From assembly GCA_016744705.1 (NCBI GenBank), contig JADGDU010000023.1, forward strand, positions 1-64,000: a stretch of DNA of 64,000 bases. Reading direction: 5' to 3'. This document shows positions 9,263 to 18,295 of this stretch, piece after piece. The notes under the pieces are model-generated. The model ran no database searches. It worked only from the letters and a program-made list of their open reading frames with translations, and was not told where the DNA came from. This DNA comes from Candidatus Krumholzibacteriia bacterium. GTDB lineage: Bacteria; Krumholzibacteriota; Krumholzibacteriia; LZORAL124-64-63. The position numbers were made by a program, and so were the translations under genes. The stretch's first letter is position 1, and every line of letters begins with the position of its first letter.

Positions 9263-11362
9263 TCAGTGGTTTTTCACCACCATTGGTGAATCACTGAGTT
9301 GCCAGTTGCCTTTGACCGGACTGCCCTGCCCCACAGGAAAGATCAGATAGCTATATTTGCCATAGTGCCCCAAGCGGCGAGACATGGCTTCCAGACGGTG
9401 GGGACTGTTACAGAGAATGACCATATCCGCCAAAGTAGGATCGGCCGGATTAGGCGCTGTGAACACGATGTCAAATTTGTCCAGACTGTACCGCTTCCCT
9501 CCCAGGAAGAAGGTCTTGCCACTGATGATCAGTTCGGAGTTTTTGTATTCAGCCAACAACTCTTTTCCAGGGTTGATCACCAGGTTGGCACTTCCTGCTC
9601 CGGTGGGAACATCAGTGCGCAGCTTTCCATCCTCAATGAAATCATACAAAGGGCCTTCGATGAAATCATCGGCAAAGGTCCTGGCTGAGGCCACCATCAG
9701 AGCCGGAGCATGATCCAGAATGACATTGGGTGCCTCTTCGGCCAAAACCTGACTGATAGTGGGTTCTATTTCCGCCTGGTGCAGGCGGCGGAAAAGATGA
9801 GTTCCCGGATCCACAGCCAGCACTTTGGCCCCCGCTACTTTCAATTCAAAACGATCGCTGTTTTTATCAAAATGAACCATGTGTTCTTCCGTGCCGGTTT
9901 TGGTCGTTACAACCACCGGCACCTGCAGATCATAAGGTTGATCGTCCTGACGAAGGCTGAAGGAGACTTTATTCTTCTCAAATTTTACATCATGAACCGA
10001 CAGAGTGGGTGCGCCGGTGCGGGCCAACCACTGCTCCTGATAGAACCCTAAATCCTGCCCGGAGGCATCGGAAAAGGCGGCAAAGAAATCGCTCCAGTTG
10101 GTTTTGATATACTTGTGTTCGGCGGCCACTGTTTGCAGGCCCTTCAGAAAGGCTTCCCGGCCAATCATCTGGTTCACCATGTGGAAGACCATCATGCTTT
10201 TGCCATAACCCACCGCGCGGGTGGCGCCACTGTGCCGGTTGATAAACTCGGTCAGGGGAAAATCATGAGATTCGTCCCGGGTGTAGGCCGCATAATCTTT
10301 CAACAGAGTGCGACGGTACTGCCGGGCCTGTTCGGCATCTTCCAGCTCTTTATAATGATAGTCGGCGCAATAGACCGTCAGACCTTCGCACCAGTTACCC
10401 TCAGAGGTGTCCACAAAAACCGAATTGCCCCACCAATTGTGACAAATTTCGTGGCCAAAGCTGGTGTATGGAATGAAAGGCAGGCGCAAAACCTGTCCAC
10501 CTAATAAGGTGTAGGAAGGCATGCCGTATCCCGTGGGGAACCAATTTTCCACGGTGGCAAATTTTTTGTAGGGATAAGGGCCGATCATCTCTTCGTACAT
10601 GGCGATGTAGGCCTTGGTGCGCTCCATGTAGGTGCCCCGCAAACGGGTGTCGTCTTCAAGGAAGAATGTCTGGCTCACCACGCCGCCACCCACGGGTTCT
10701 TCATGCACAAAATATTTATTGGCGATGAGATTCAAACCATCGGCAGGGTTGGCCGCCACCCAACGGGTGTGCAACCTTTCCCCACGAACTTCGTGCACGG
10801 TGCGCTCGCCCTGGGTTACGGTTTCAATACCCACAGGGGTGTCAATACTCAAATCATGGGTGACCAAAACGTTGCTGTTCCAAGCCAGCCATTCGGCCGA
10901 GCCGGACAGATAAATGCCTTCACCGCTGATGGTGGCGGTAATTTCTCCACCCACGTTTTCCCGGGAAAAAACTACATCTTCAACAGACTCGTAAAAGGTG
11001 CCGGAATATTTGAGGATCAACTCTCCGCCAGCATCAGAAAAACCACAGGCCGCCAAATCTATCTGTTGAAAAGAGCCATCTTCATCTGAGGCCTCCGTCA
11101 GGGCAAGGGCCATGTCAAACAGCGTGCCGTCGGGATGGGAAAGGCTTTCAATCTTCAAGGCCTCGCCAAGCCGCAGATTCAGAACTCCCGCCGGGACCAC
11201 CAGGTGGTCAGAGATTTGAACCGTGTGGGCATCGGTATTGAACACCAGTTGGGCCTGGTGGGACATGATCAGGGAGTCACCTGATCCAGCGAACACCGAT
11301 CCAGCCAATAAAGTAGCCCAGAGCACACACACCATCATCACCGAGACCAGAGGCTTCTTCAT
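9263..11362 (-). CDS. Secreted M1-like zinc metallopeptidase
   Basis: Protein of 699 residues from the ATG that follows AAGGAGTCGCTG; a longer reading adds 26 residues that would hide the signal peptide MKKPLVSVMMVCVLW...VFA, so the shorter start is preferred. It has the gluzincin motif HEICH (about 304-308) followed by NWWGN and the glutamate of WCEG (about 326). The spacing is 17 residues rather than the classic 18 of M1 enzymes, and there is no GxMEN motif before it. It probably trims peptides in the periplasm. The C-terminal 150 residues are unassigned and rich in beta-type sequence. Confidence 0.85.
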   Translation of the reverse strand: MKKPLVSVMMVCVLWATLLAGSVFAGSGDSLIMSHQAQLVFNTDAHTVQISDHLVVPAGVLNLRLGEALKIESLSHPDGTLFDMALALTEASDEDGSFQQIDLAACGFSDAGGELILKYSGTFYESVEDVVFSRENVGGEITATISGEGIYLSGSAEWLAWNSNVLVTHDLSIDTPVGIETVTQGERTVHEVRGERLHTRWVAANPADGLNLIANKYFVHEEPVGGGVVSQTFFLEDDTRLRGTYMERTKAYIAMYEEMIGPYPYKKFATVENWFPTGYGMPSYTLLGGQVLRLPFIPYTSFGHEICHNWWGNSVFVDTSEGNWCEGLTVYCADYHYKELEDAEQARQYRRTLLKDYAAYTRDESHDFPLTEFINRHSGATRAVGYGKSMMVFHMVNQMIGREAFLKGLQTVAAEHKYIKTNWSDFFAAFSDASGQDLGFYQEQWLARTGAPTLSVHDVKFEKNKVSFSLRQDDQPYDLQVPVVVTTKTGTEEHMVHFDKNSDRFELKVAGAKVLAVDPGTHLFRRLHQAEIEPTISQVLAEEAPNVILDHAPALMVASARTFADDFIEGPLYDFIEDGKLRTDVPTGAGSANLVINPGKELLAEYKNSELIISGKTFFLGGKRYSLDKFDIVFTAPNPADPTLADMVILCNSPHRLEAMSRRLGHYGKYSYLIFPVGQGSPVKGNWQLSDSPMVVKNH

Positions 11363-11456
11363 CAGCGACTCCTTGAAAGGGAAGCACAAGAGGAATTCAT
11401 ATATGACAGGAAAATAGCTGCCGAGGGTGGGGGTTGGCAAGGCCTAGACTGGAACC

Positions 11457-11496
11457 AAAAAGTGCGAGACCGCGCAAGGGGGTCGCGCGGCCTCGC
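11457..11496 (-). terminator. Terminator of the Met-rich membrane protein gene
   Basis: Inverted repeat GCGAGACCGCGC/GCGCGGCCTCGC (11464-11475/11485-11496, one mismatch) followed on the minus strand by five T. A second 7-bp repeat (GGTGGGC 11501-11507/GCCCACC 11525-11531) lies between it and the stop codon. Confidence 0.8.
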
Positions 11497-11547
11497 CAAA
11501 GGTGGGCTGATATTCTGTTCATCCGCCCACCCAATTTCATTTCTATT

Positions 11548-12045
11548 TCAAACCAACCTTGGTGAAGGTTGTTCCTTATCCAGGTTGCCCTTATGGTCCT
11601 TGTCCCCCAGTCCAAAGGTCCCGCTGAGGAAGCAATTCTCCGCCCGGTTGTAAACAAAACCCAGCACCAGGCCAAAGATCATGTGCCCCATCAGAGAGGG
11701 CAGCATGTTCTGGGCAGCCACCAGGTTCCAATTGGTTCCCAAGCCCATGCCCATCATCAATGGCATCATGGTCAGAGGTCCCAGCACCCACCAGAATGAA
11801 CCGTAGGCCAATCCTGCCATCAAGGCCTTAACCCTGCTATTGGCCATGGAATCCAGCAAAACACCGAAACTGGCGCCGATGCCTGAACTGATCACCATGT
11901 GAACCAAAAAGCCCACTATGGCATTGGGTTGCCCCACCATTTTGCCAATCATGGGGAGCATACCCATCATGCCCATCATCCCGCCAAAAACCAATCCGCC
12001 CATGATCCCGCCCATGGTTCCCCGCTTAATACGTGTTGCAAACAT
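11548..12045 (-). CDS. Methionine-rich small membrane protein
   Basis: Protein of 165 residues with about 21 methionines, mostly in four or so hydrophobic segments full of Gly-Met pairs (MGGIMGGLVFGGMMGMMGM). The C-terminal 35 residues are polar. I do not recognise a named family. Methionine clusters in membrane proteins can bind copper or silver, but no other metal motif is present, so this is only a possibility. Transcribed alone, divergent from the ECF sigma gene, with its own terminator. Confidence 0.75.
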   Translation of the reverse strand: MFATRIKRGTMGGIMGGLVFGGMMGMMGMLPMIGKMVGQPNAIVGFLVHMVISSGIGASFGVLLDSMANSRVKALMAGLAYGSFWWVLGPLTMMPLMMGMGLGTNWNLVAAQNMLPSLMGHMIFGLVLGFVYNRAENCFLSGTFGLGDKDHKGNLDKEQPSPRLV

Positions 12046-12198
12046 TGTCAGCCTCCTTATTCTATCTATGGCCCACCGTGCAGGTGGGGTTGTTGTTCCG
12101 GATTGACCGGTTGCTTCACAGAGTGAGTGCAGCCACAGCGGAATTTGTTACAGGATTTTTCATGTTTATTCTGGGGGAACCAAGGAGATCGCCACCAC

Positions 12199-12798
12199 AT
12201 GTTTTTTATGATGTCTTTTGATGCCTTTGCCGGGCCGCAATTTCTGTCCCGGTTGAAGGAGCGTCACGATGATACCCTGGCTGAGTTAACTCACGAATAC
12301 CTGCCGCAAATTTACCGGGCGGCCAGAGGTGCCGGGCTCACCGTTCAAAATGCCGAAGATGTGGCCCAGAATACATTCGTCACTTTCATGGAAAAGCTGG
12401 ACGACTTCGAGGGCCGATCTCATGTTCGCACCTGGCTGTTTGGCATTCTCTATCGTAAAATTTCAGAGATGAGGCGTGGCGCCGGCCGGGAAGAAGCCGC
12501 CGAAGATATTGATGAAGTGATGGAACACCGATTCAAGACCAACGGTTTCTGGGCCAAGCCCCCCCGCAATACTGACGCCGCCGCCTTTGATGATGAAATC
12601 CGCCAACATCTGGATGATTGTCTTGATGGCGTAAAAACTGACCAGCGCGTGGCCTTTGTTTTGCGCGAAGTGGAAGAAATGAACAGTGACGAAATTTGTG
12701 AGACCATGGGCGTGAGTCGTTCCAATCTGGGTGTGCTGCTTTATCGTGGCCGCAACAAACTGCGGGAATGTCTGGAACACCGGAACATCGAGGGGTAG
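12199..12798 (+). CDS. ECF-type RNA polymerase sigma factor
   Basis: Sigma-70 family protein of 199 residues containing regions 2 and 4 only. Region 2 includes AEDVAQNTFVTFMEKLDDFEGRS and VRTWLFGILYRK; region 4 includes ALREVEE-type sequence then EICETMGVSRSNLGVLLYRGRNKLRE, the helix-turn-helix for -35 recognition. The ATG lies 11 bases after AAGGAG; an upstream in-frame extension lacks conserved sequence. A CCCACC/GGTGGG hairpin (12072-12088) lies in the upstream region. Four bases separate its stop from a zinc-finger anti-sigma gene, its likely regulator. Confidence 0.9.
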   Translation: MFFMMSFDAFAGPQFLSRLKERHDDTLAELTHEYLPQIYRAARGAGLTVQNAEDVAQNTFVTFMEKLDDFEGRSHVRTWLFGILYRKISEMRRGAGREEAAEDIDEVMEHRFKTNGFWAKPPRNTDAAAFDDEIRQHLDDCLDGVKTDQRVAFVLREVEEMNSDEICETMGVSRSNLGVLLYRGRNKLRECLEHRNIEG

Positions 12799-12801
12799 GG
12801 A

Positions 12802-13041
12802 ATGCTGAAGTGTAATCAGGTATCACGCATAGTGAGCACTGACGACTACCTGGAGTTGGGCTTCATGAAGAAGATGGAATTCAAACTCCATCTGATGATG
12901 TGTTCCCATTGTCTGCGATATGTGAACCAGATAAAAAGCCTGGGTAGTGTCAGCCGTGAGAAGGCCCAGGCATTAGAGGCCAGTGAGGAGCAGTTGGTAC
13001 GTATGGAGGGGAAGATCCGGGAGGATGTTGGAGGTGCCTGA
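12802..13041 (+). CDS. Short soluble zinc-binding anti-sigma factor
   Basis: Protein of 79 residues with the H-x3-C-x2-C zinc-binding signature (HLMMCSHC) of ZAS/zf-HC2 anti-sigma factors near residue 30. No membrane segment is present, so it would be cytoplasmic, unlike the membrane-anchored partner at 54462. Its gene starts four bases after the sigma gene, with GGGGTAGGGA ahead of the ATG, so the two form an operon. Zinc coordination by the cysteines could make it redox or metal responsive, as in other soluble ZAS proteins; the signal here is unknown. Confidence 0.8.
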   Translation: MLKCNQVSRIVSTDDYLELGFMKKMEFKLHLMMCSHCLRYVNQIKSLGSVSREKAQALEASEEQLVRMEGKIREDVGGA

Positions 13042-13046
13042 CAATA

Positions 13047-13075
13047 GAAAAGGCCCCGACAATCGGAGCCTTTTC
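13047..13075. terminator. Bidirectional terminator between convergent genes
   Basis: GAAAAGGCCCCGA pairs with TCGGAGCCTTTTC (one mismatch, three-base loop). A-rich and T-rich flanks on the two sides let it serve both the anti-sigma gene (plus) and the lectin-like gene (minus). Confidence 0.85.
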
Positions 13076-13106
13076 TCAATCCATATTTCCATTCAAACTC
13101 AAAAAG

Positions 13107-13664
13107 CTATCGATACAGCGACTTAACCTCTCCCCAACTAGCATCTTCAATTGCCACCACATCATTGGAATATTCCACAATCATGGGCTTGGGATTGATG
13201 CTATGGTGGTCATTCCACATGCCACCTTGGCCAGGGCTGAACTGCAGGTACATTTCAGCATAGAGATGATGAAAATCGTTAGGCTCACCCGGTGCCCAGT
13301 TCACGAAATCAAACTCTTCTTCCGTGACCCAGTGCCAGTTCAAAGCGGGATCGCTATGATCGCTATCCTGGTAGCCACCAATCCAGGGGTCGCCGTAGGG
13401 AGCCGGGGCGTCGCCACCTAAAACAACATTATAAACAAAATCATTTTCTTCCTGGCTGGTCAAAGTGACCAGGTAACCAGGATTTCCACCAACAGAACGG
13501 CCTTCGGCAATGGTGTGGGCCTCTTCCCAGCTCACCAGGGGCTCCAAATATTCGTAATAGTGACCATTGCCATCCCAGTACACAGCTTCAGCAGAAGCCA
13601 GTTGGGGAACCATAACCGTGGCCAGCAAAGCCAATGTGATCAAGCAATTGTATCGAGTATTCAT
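13107..13664 (-). CDS. Secreted C-type-lectin-like protein with KSLY tail
   Basis: Protein of 185 residues from the ATG that follows GGAGG by seven bases. It begins with a signal peptide (MNTRYNCLITLALLATVMV...ASA). A C-type lectin-like domain follows: GHYYEYLEPLVSWEEAHTIAE at the start, then WIGGYQD, the EPN calcium/sugar motif in WAPGEPNDF, and WND near the end. The usual disulphide cysteines are missing, so the fold must be stabilised otherwise. The last ten residues, SWGEVKSLYR, resemble the tail of the secreted protein at 37845 and may be a sorting or attachment tag. Monocistronic. Confidence 0.85.
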   Translation of the reverse strand: MNTRYNCLITLALLATVMVPQLASAEAVYWDGNGHYYEYLEPLVSWEEAHTIAEGRSVGGNPGYLVTLTSQEENDFVYNVVLGGDAPAPYGDPWIGGYQDSDHSDPALNWHWVTEEEFDFVNWAPGEPNDFHHLYAEMYLQFSPGQGGMWNDHHSINPKPMIVEYSNDVVAIEDASWGEVKSLYR

Positions 13665-13788
13665 TCCACTACCTCCGTAGTCATCTTTTGTCGGGACCCA
13701 CTCCAAAGAAGTGGTCTTTTTCCTTAGACACCATGATCATACCAAAAGTCACTTTAATTTTCAAGCTCTTTTTTGCTGTTTGATGTTT

Positions 13789-14556
13789 TTATGCTTCGGC
13801 TTTTTGAGCTTTTATTTTCGCCGCTCCTGAATCAATATGGGTGATAACTGCCATTTGTTCTTCAATCCACTGCTCTGACTGGGTATTAATTTCACTGGCT
13901 TTCAAACCTTCAGACTGCAAAACAGGCCCAACCACCACTCTCACCGTGCCGGGTTTGATGTTAAAACTACCCGCAGACCAGAACTCACCGGCATTATGAG
14001 CCACCGGAACCACCGGATATCCACTGCGAGCGGCCAACATGGCTCCCCCGATGCTGTAATTCCCTTTACTGCCAGGCGGGATGCGGGTTCCTTCGGGAAA
14101 AATAACAACCCAGAGCCCCCGTTGCAACCGTTCGGTTCCCTGTTTGATCACCTGCATCAGAGCTTTCTTGCCACCCTTGCGGTCGATGGCAATGGAACCG
14201 ACCACTTTAAGCCCCCATCCAAAAATGGGAATCCACAGCAATTCTCTTTTCAGAACCCAAACCTGGGCGGGAAAAATGAACTGCAGGGCAAAAGTTTCCC
14301 AAGCCGATTGGTGCTTGCACAGGATGATGCCGTTTTCGGCCGGAATATTTTCCTGCCCGATGATTTCATGTTTGACACCACACACCACCCGCAAAACGCC
14401 CATGATGAAGGTGGACCAGCGGGCTATGATCCGGTTGCGCTTGGTTCCCGGCAAAACCAGGCACAGCAGTAACAAAGGCACCAAGCCAATGGTTCCCAAC
14501 CCCAGCAGGATATAAAATGTCAGACTCCGCAAAAATAACACGTCAGTCCTCTCCAT
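13789..14556 (-). CDS. plsC: 1-acyl-glycerol-3-phosphate acyltransferase (PlsC-like)
   Basis: Protein of 255 residues with an N-terminal membrane segment and the PlsC acyltransferase motifs. The catalytic block is HQSAWE, the H-x4-E form seen in some PlsC homologues instead of H-x4-D, and FPEGTR is the phosphate-binding block. It should acylate lysophosphatidic acid to phosphatidic acid at the inner membrane. The ATG (MERTDV...) comes seven bases after AAGGG and 16 bases after the M16 protease stop, so it is the last gene of the minus-strand run. A longer in-frame reading overlaps the protease gene and is less likely. Confidence 0.9.
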   Translation of the reverse strand: MERTDVLFLRSLTFYILLGLGTIGLVPLLLLCLVLPGTKRNRIIARWSTFIMGVLRVVCGVKHEIIGQENIPAENGIILCKHQSAWETFALQFIFPAQVWVLKRELLWIPIFGWGLKVVGSIAIDRKGGKKALMQVIKQGTERLQRGLWVVIFPEGTRIPPGSKGNYSIGGAMLAARSGYPVVPVAHNAGEFWSAGSFNIKPGTVRVVVGPVLQSEGLKASEINTQSEQWIEEQMAVITHIDSGAAKIKAQKAEA

Positions 14557-14572
14557 TATTGACCCTTGAGGA

Positions 14573-17338
14573 TCAGTCAGCCACCACTTCAACCATAAGC
14601 ATGGTTTTGAGGTATTTCTCCGCAGCGGCCTGCATGCTTTCCAAAGTGACTTGCTCGTACACGGTCAAAGCGTTGAGATAACTGGGAATGTCGTTGTTCA
14701 GCTCGGCCATGGCTAAATAATAAGCCTGCCCCATGGAGGAGAGACGGCGCATCATCAAGCGGCCCGTGCGGGCGCTGCGAATGGTGTCCAGCTCATCCTG
14801 GGTGATGGTCGAGGCATCAAAGTCGGCGATGAAGGATTTGATCGCTTCCAGGCCTTCATCCATGCGCTCCACTGGCGGGCTGATCCAGGCGTTGAATTCA
14901 CCCAAACCCCCACGCACAGAGAAACTGGCTCCCACGCTGTAACTCAGCCCGCGGGTTTCGCGCAGATCCATGGCCATGCGGCTGCTCATGAGAGAGGTGA
15001 CCAGTTTCAGAGATTCAGTATCCTGCGCATCAACGGGGACAATGCTGCCCAGGCGGATGGCGCTCAATTCCCCGCCTACGGTTTTGCGCACCTGCACCGC
15101 TTTGGTGGTCACGGGCAAGGGAGGAAAACCTTCCACTGATTTACCGCGACCAGGCAAAGATTCTTCAATGAGCTTGCGCATTTCCTCGTGGGGATAAGGC
15201 CCCACAATGGAGAAGATCAGATTCTCAGAAGAGAATGCTTTTCGGTAAACCTGGCGCACCTGGTTGAAATTGAGGGCGGCCAAACTCTCCGCGTCACCTT
15301 CTGCAGGTAGCACCAGAGGATGATCACCGTAGAGAAGTTCTTCCAGAGTGCGATTGGCCACACTGCGGGCGCTGGCGGTTTGGTCGCTCAGGCTCTCCAC
15401 CCGTTCGGCGCGAATCTTCTCAAAATCTTCATCATCAAAAGCCGCGTGCTGGATTTCCCGGATCAGCATGTCCAGCATTTCCGGACCGTACTGGCTGGCC
15501 AGCTCAATGCGGATGAAACTGAAGTGGCCGTTGGTGTAGTAGTTATCCATGGGGATGCGGTCGTCATCCACCAGCTTGACCACGGCGCCCAGTTCGCGCA
15601 ATTGCCGGGCCAGGCAGGTATGATCGCAACCTGCGTAACCTTCAGTGAGCATACGGTGCACCAGATCAAGAGCACCGGCGTGGGCATTTTCTTTGTCCAG
15701 CATGGCGCGGCCACGGATGGTCAGGTGGATGGCCATCAGTGGGCTATCGTCGTTGGTTTGACTCACCAGGACAGCACCATTGGTCAGCTCACTGCGATCC
15801 ACTTTCAGCACCGTGGGGACTTGAACCTTAGCAGCAGGTTTTTCGATTTCTGTGTTTTCTTCTTCCGTGCCACCCATGCTCATGCCCTGCTTTTTCATGG
15901 CAGCCATCATGGCCGGTGGCATCTTCATTCCTTCAGGCATTTTCATGCCCGCCGGCATGCCTGCGGTGGCCTCGCCCTCATCGCTGCTTTCCTTCTCAAT
16001 GAGCACAGCCAGGCAGGGAGAATCGATGAGCCAGTTGGTCATGCTGCGCGTCACTTCATCGGCGGTCACTTCGCGCAAGCGTTCCAGGTAGGACACAAAA
16101 AAGTCAGGTCCACCCAGGGCCACCGGCTCAGCAATGTAGATGCCGGTCATGCGCAGCTGTTCACGTTCCAAAAGCGTTTCCGTTTGGGACATGCGCACAA
16201 TGCCCAGAATGTCCTCATCCTTCACACCCATTTCAATGGCGCCCGTCAACGCATCCTGAACCAGGCGGTACAACACCGAAGCATCAGATTCATCCTTCAA
16301 AGTGAAGTGCAAAGTCAGGCGGCCAAAGCCAGGAGCTTTCTCCCATCCCCAACTGAAACTGGGGCGCACCTCTTCATCCATATCTTCCAGAGCACGGGTC
16401 AGAATGCCGCTGCCTTCAAGGTCCAGCAGCTGCGCCATGACCAGGAAGGAAAAGAATTCGGGCATGCCATAAGTGGGCGCATCAAAGGCCAGAGCCAAAA
16501 CGCGCTCATCCCCTGCCCGGCGTGTGATGGAAGTGGTGTGATTGAGATATTCGGGCAACTTCAGCCCCGACCGGTCCACCGTGCCGGGAGCGATGGAGCC
16601 ATAGTACTTCTCCAGCATTTTCAGGGCATCGTCTCTGTCAAAATTGCCCGCCAGAGTGAGAATCATGTTGTTGGGCACATACCATTTTTTATAGAAGTCG
16701 TACACATCGTCACGAACCATATGCTCGATGGTGCTTTTGGTCCCCAAAGTGGGCAGGCCCAAACTGGTGCCACCATAAAGAGCCTGGCGCATGGCCACTT
16801 CAGTCTCATGCCCGGGCCAGTCGCGCCCCTGAACCAATTCCCCCAGGACAATGCCCTTTTCCTTCTGGAATTTCTCTTCAGGAAGGATGGAATGGAACAA
16901 CATTTCAGACTGTAATTCCAAACCTGTTTCCAGCTCAGCAGCCGGAATCACCATCATGAAGTTGGTGAAAAAGTCAGTGGTGTTGGCGTTGTTATAGGCG
17001 CCGGCCCGATCCGCCATATCGTACTGCTCTTCCTGAGTGTACTTGGTGGAACCATTGAAGAGCAGGTGTTCAAGCATATGGCTCATGCCGCTGGTGCGGA
17101 AATCTTCCCAGGCCGACCCCACCTTCACCTGGGTGAAGATGCCCGTCATAGGCTGGGCCGGATTGTGCATGAGGATGACCTCAACCCCATTTTCCAAACG
17201 CAGAACTTCTACGTTCTCGGGCAAGGGGTAAAAGACCGGATCCAGATTGCGATCCTGATACTGACCATCCAGGGATGAGGCCCCTGACAAACAAATACAC
17301 GCCACCAGCAAGGCGGCGGGAAATAACAATTTCCGCAC
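14573..17338 (-). CDS. Secreted M16 zinc protease, two-domain, Met-rich linker
   Basis: Protein of 921 residues with signal peptide MRKLLFPAALLVACICLSGA. The N-terminal half is an active-type M16 domain with the inverted zinc motif HMLEH at 87-91 followed by LLFNGSTKY. The second half, from about residue 520, is a second M16 repeat without an HxxEH motif, as in other two-domain M16 proteins where it only helps form the chamber. Between them is a striking linker: ten methionines in 28 residues (461-488). Probably a periplasmic peptide-degrading enzyme. It lies 30 bases downstream of tpiA and 16 bases upstream of plsC. Confidence 0.92.
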   Translation of the reverse strand: MRKLLFPAALLVACICLSGASSLDGQYQDRNLDPVFYPLPENVEVLRLENGVEVILMHNPAQPMTGIFTQVKVGSAWEDFRTSGMSHMLEHLLFNGSTKYTQEEQYDMADRAGAYNNANTTDFFTNFMMVIPAAELETGLELQSEMLFHSILPEEKFQKEKGIVLGELVQGRDWPGHETEVAMRQALYGGTSLGLPTLGTKSTIEHMVRDDVYDFYKKWYVPNNMILTLAGNFDRDDALKMLEKYYGSIAPGTVDRSGLKLPEYLNHTTSITRRAGDERVLALAFDAPTYGMPEFFSFLVMAQLLDLEGSGILTRALEDMDEEVRPSFSWGWEKAPGFGRLTLHFTLKDESDASVLYRLVQDALTGAIEMGVKDEDILGIVRMSQTETLLEREQLRMTGIYIAEPVALGGPDFFVSYLERLREVTADEVTRSMTNWLIDSPCLAVLIEKESSDEGEATAGMPAGMKMPEGMKMPPAMMAAMKKQGMSMGGTEEENTEIEKPAAKVQVPTVLKVDRSELTNGAVLVSQTNDDSPLMAIHLTIRGRAMLDKENAHAGALDLVHRMLTEGYAGCDHTCLARQLRELGAVVKLVDDDRIPMDNYYTNGHFSFIRIELASQYGPEMLDMLIREIQHAAFDDEDFEKIRAERVESLSDQTASARSVANRTLEELLYGDHPLVLPAEGDAESLAALNFNQVRQVYRKAFSSENLIFSIVGPYPHEEMRKLIEESLPGRGKSVEGFPPLPVTTKAVQVRKTVGGELSAIRLGSIVPVDAQDTESLKLVTSLMSSRMAMDLRETRGLSYSVGASFSVRGGLGEFNAWISPPVERMDEGLEAIKSFIADFDASTITQDELDTIRSARTGRLMMRRLSSMGQAYYLAMAELNNDIPSYLNALTVYEQVTLESMQAAAEKYLKTMLMVEVVAD

Positions 17339-17368
17339 TCTAAATATCCTCCAAAAAAGTATCCCAAC

Positions 17369-18139
17369 CTAAGCCTGACTGGCCTCGGCACCTTCAATAA
17401 TTCCTACAAAATCTGCGGCCTTCAAAGCCGCGCCACCAATGAGGCCACCATCAACATCGGGTAAACCGATCAGTTCTCTGGCGTTGCCGGGTTTGCAGCT
17501 GCCGCCATAAAGAATGCGCATGTAGTCGGCCACTTCCTGGCCCATGATTTCCACCACAACCTTGCGGCTAAAGGCATGAATTTCCTGTGCTTGCTCTGGG
17601 CTGGCCGTCTCGCCGGTGCCGATGGCCCAAACCGGCTCATAGGCCAGTACAGTGTTATAAGCATTGGCAAATTCCAGCCTGGGCAGCACGCCTTCCAGTT
17701 GCTTGCGCACCACTTCTTCGGCCCGCCCATCTTTGCGCTCGCCCAACACCTCACCGAAACAGAAGATGGCCTTCAGGCCAGCTTCGTGAATGCGGTTGAT
17801 TTTGGCCACGAACATATCGTCGGTTTCTTTCTGGTATTCGCGGCGTTCGCTGTGGGCCACGATCACATACTGGACTCCTGCTTCTTTGAGCATATCCACC
17901 GAAACTTGACCCGTGTAAGCACCCTTTTCCTGGTCTGAGCAATTTTGAGCGCCCAACAACACAGGCTCGCCTTTGGCCACTTCACCCACAGCAGGGATGG
18001 TCACATAAGGAGGGCAAACCAAAACATCACCACGCAGCTGGCGGCCCTGCAACAGTTCCTGCAATCCGGCAGCCAATTCCCTACCGGCACTTGGTCCCAT
18101 GTTCATCTTCCAGTTTCCGGCGACAAGATAACGGCGCAT
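17369..18139 (-). CDS. tpiA: Triosephosphate isomerase
   Basis: Enzyme of 256 residues, normal for TIM, interconverting dihydroxyacetone phosphate and glyceraldehyde 3-phosphate in glycolysis. Active-site elements are all present: AGNWKMN (lysine), VIVAHSERRE (histidine), AYEPVWAIGTG (catalytic glutamate), and the phosphate-binding YGGSCKPGNA and LIGGAAL loops. The ATG of MRRYLVAGNWKMN follows GGGAG by six bases; an upstream in-frame extension of 21 residues is not conserved. It lies 156 bases downstream of punA and 30 bases upstream of the M16 gene. Confidence 0.97.
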   Translation of the reverse strand: MRRYLVAGNWKMNMGPSAGRELAAGLQELLQGRQLRGDVLVCPPYVTIPAVGEVAKGEPVLLGAQNCSDQEKGAYTGQVSVDMLKEAGVQYVIVAHSERREYQKETDDMFVAKINRIHEAGLKAIFCFGEVLGERKDGRAEEVVRKQLEGVLPRLEFANAYNTVLAYEPVWAIGTGETASPEQAQEIHAFSRKVVVEIMGQEVADYMRILYGGSCKPGNARELIGLPDVDGGLIGGAALKAADFVGIIEGAEASQA

Positions 18140-18239
18140 TTCAGACTCCCGTTCATGGCAGAGTTGTTCAAATGGGTGAGAATAGTGAGGCCAATATGGC
18201 ATTTTTTGGCAGGAATGTCCACCCGGCCTGGACGCAACA

Positions 18240-18263
18240 GGGGATGGCCCTTAGGCCATCCCC
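18240..18263. repeat. Perfect 10-bp hairpin between punA and tpiA
   Basis: GGGGATGGCC and GGCCATCCCC are separated by a four-base loop. On the minus strand it follows punA, but no T-run is present, so it may be an mRNA processing or stability hairpin that separates purine salvage from tpiA expression. Confidence 0.6.
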
Positions 18264-18295
18264 ACAATAATCTCGCAGTAAAGACGACCAGCCGG

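Noticed and set aside
15320-16915. 531-residue plus-strand open frame
   Set aside because: It is antisense to the M16 protease, whose catalytic motif and domain order are clear; its protein has no recognisable features.
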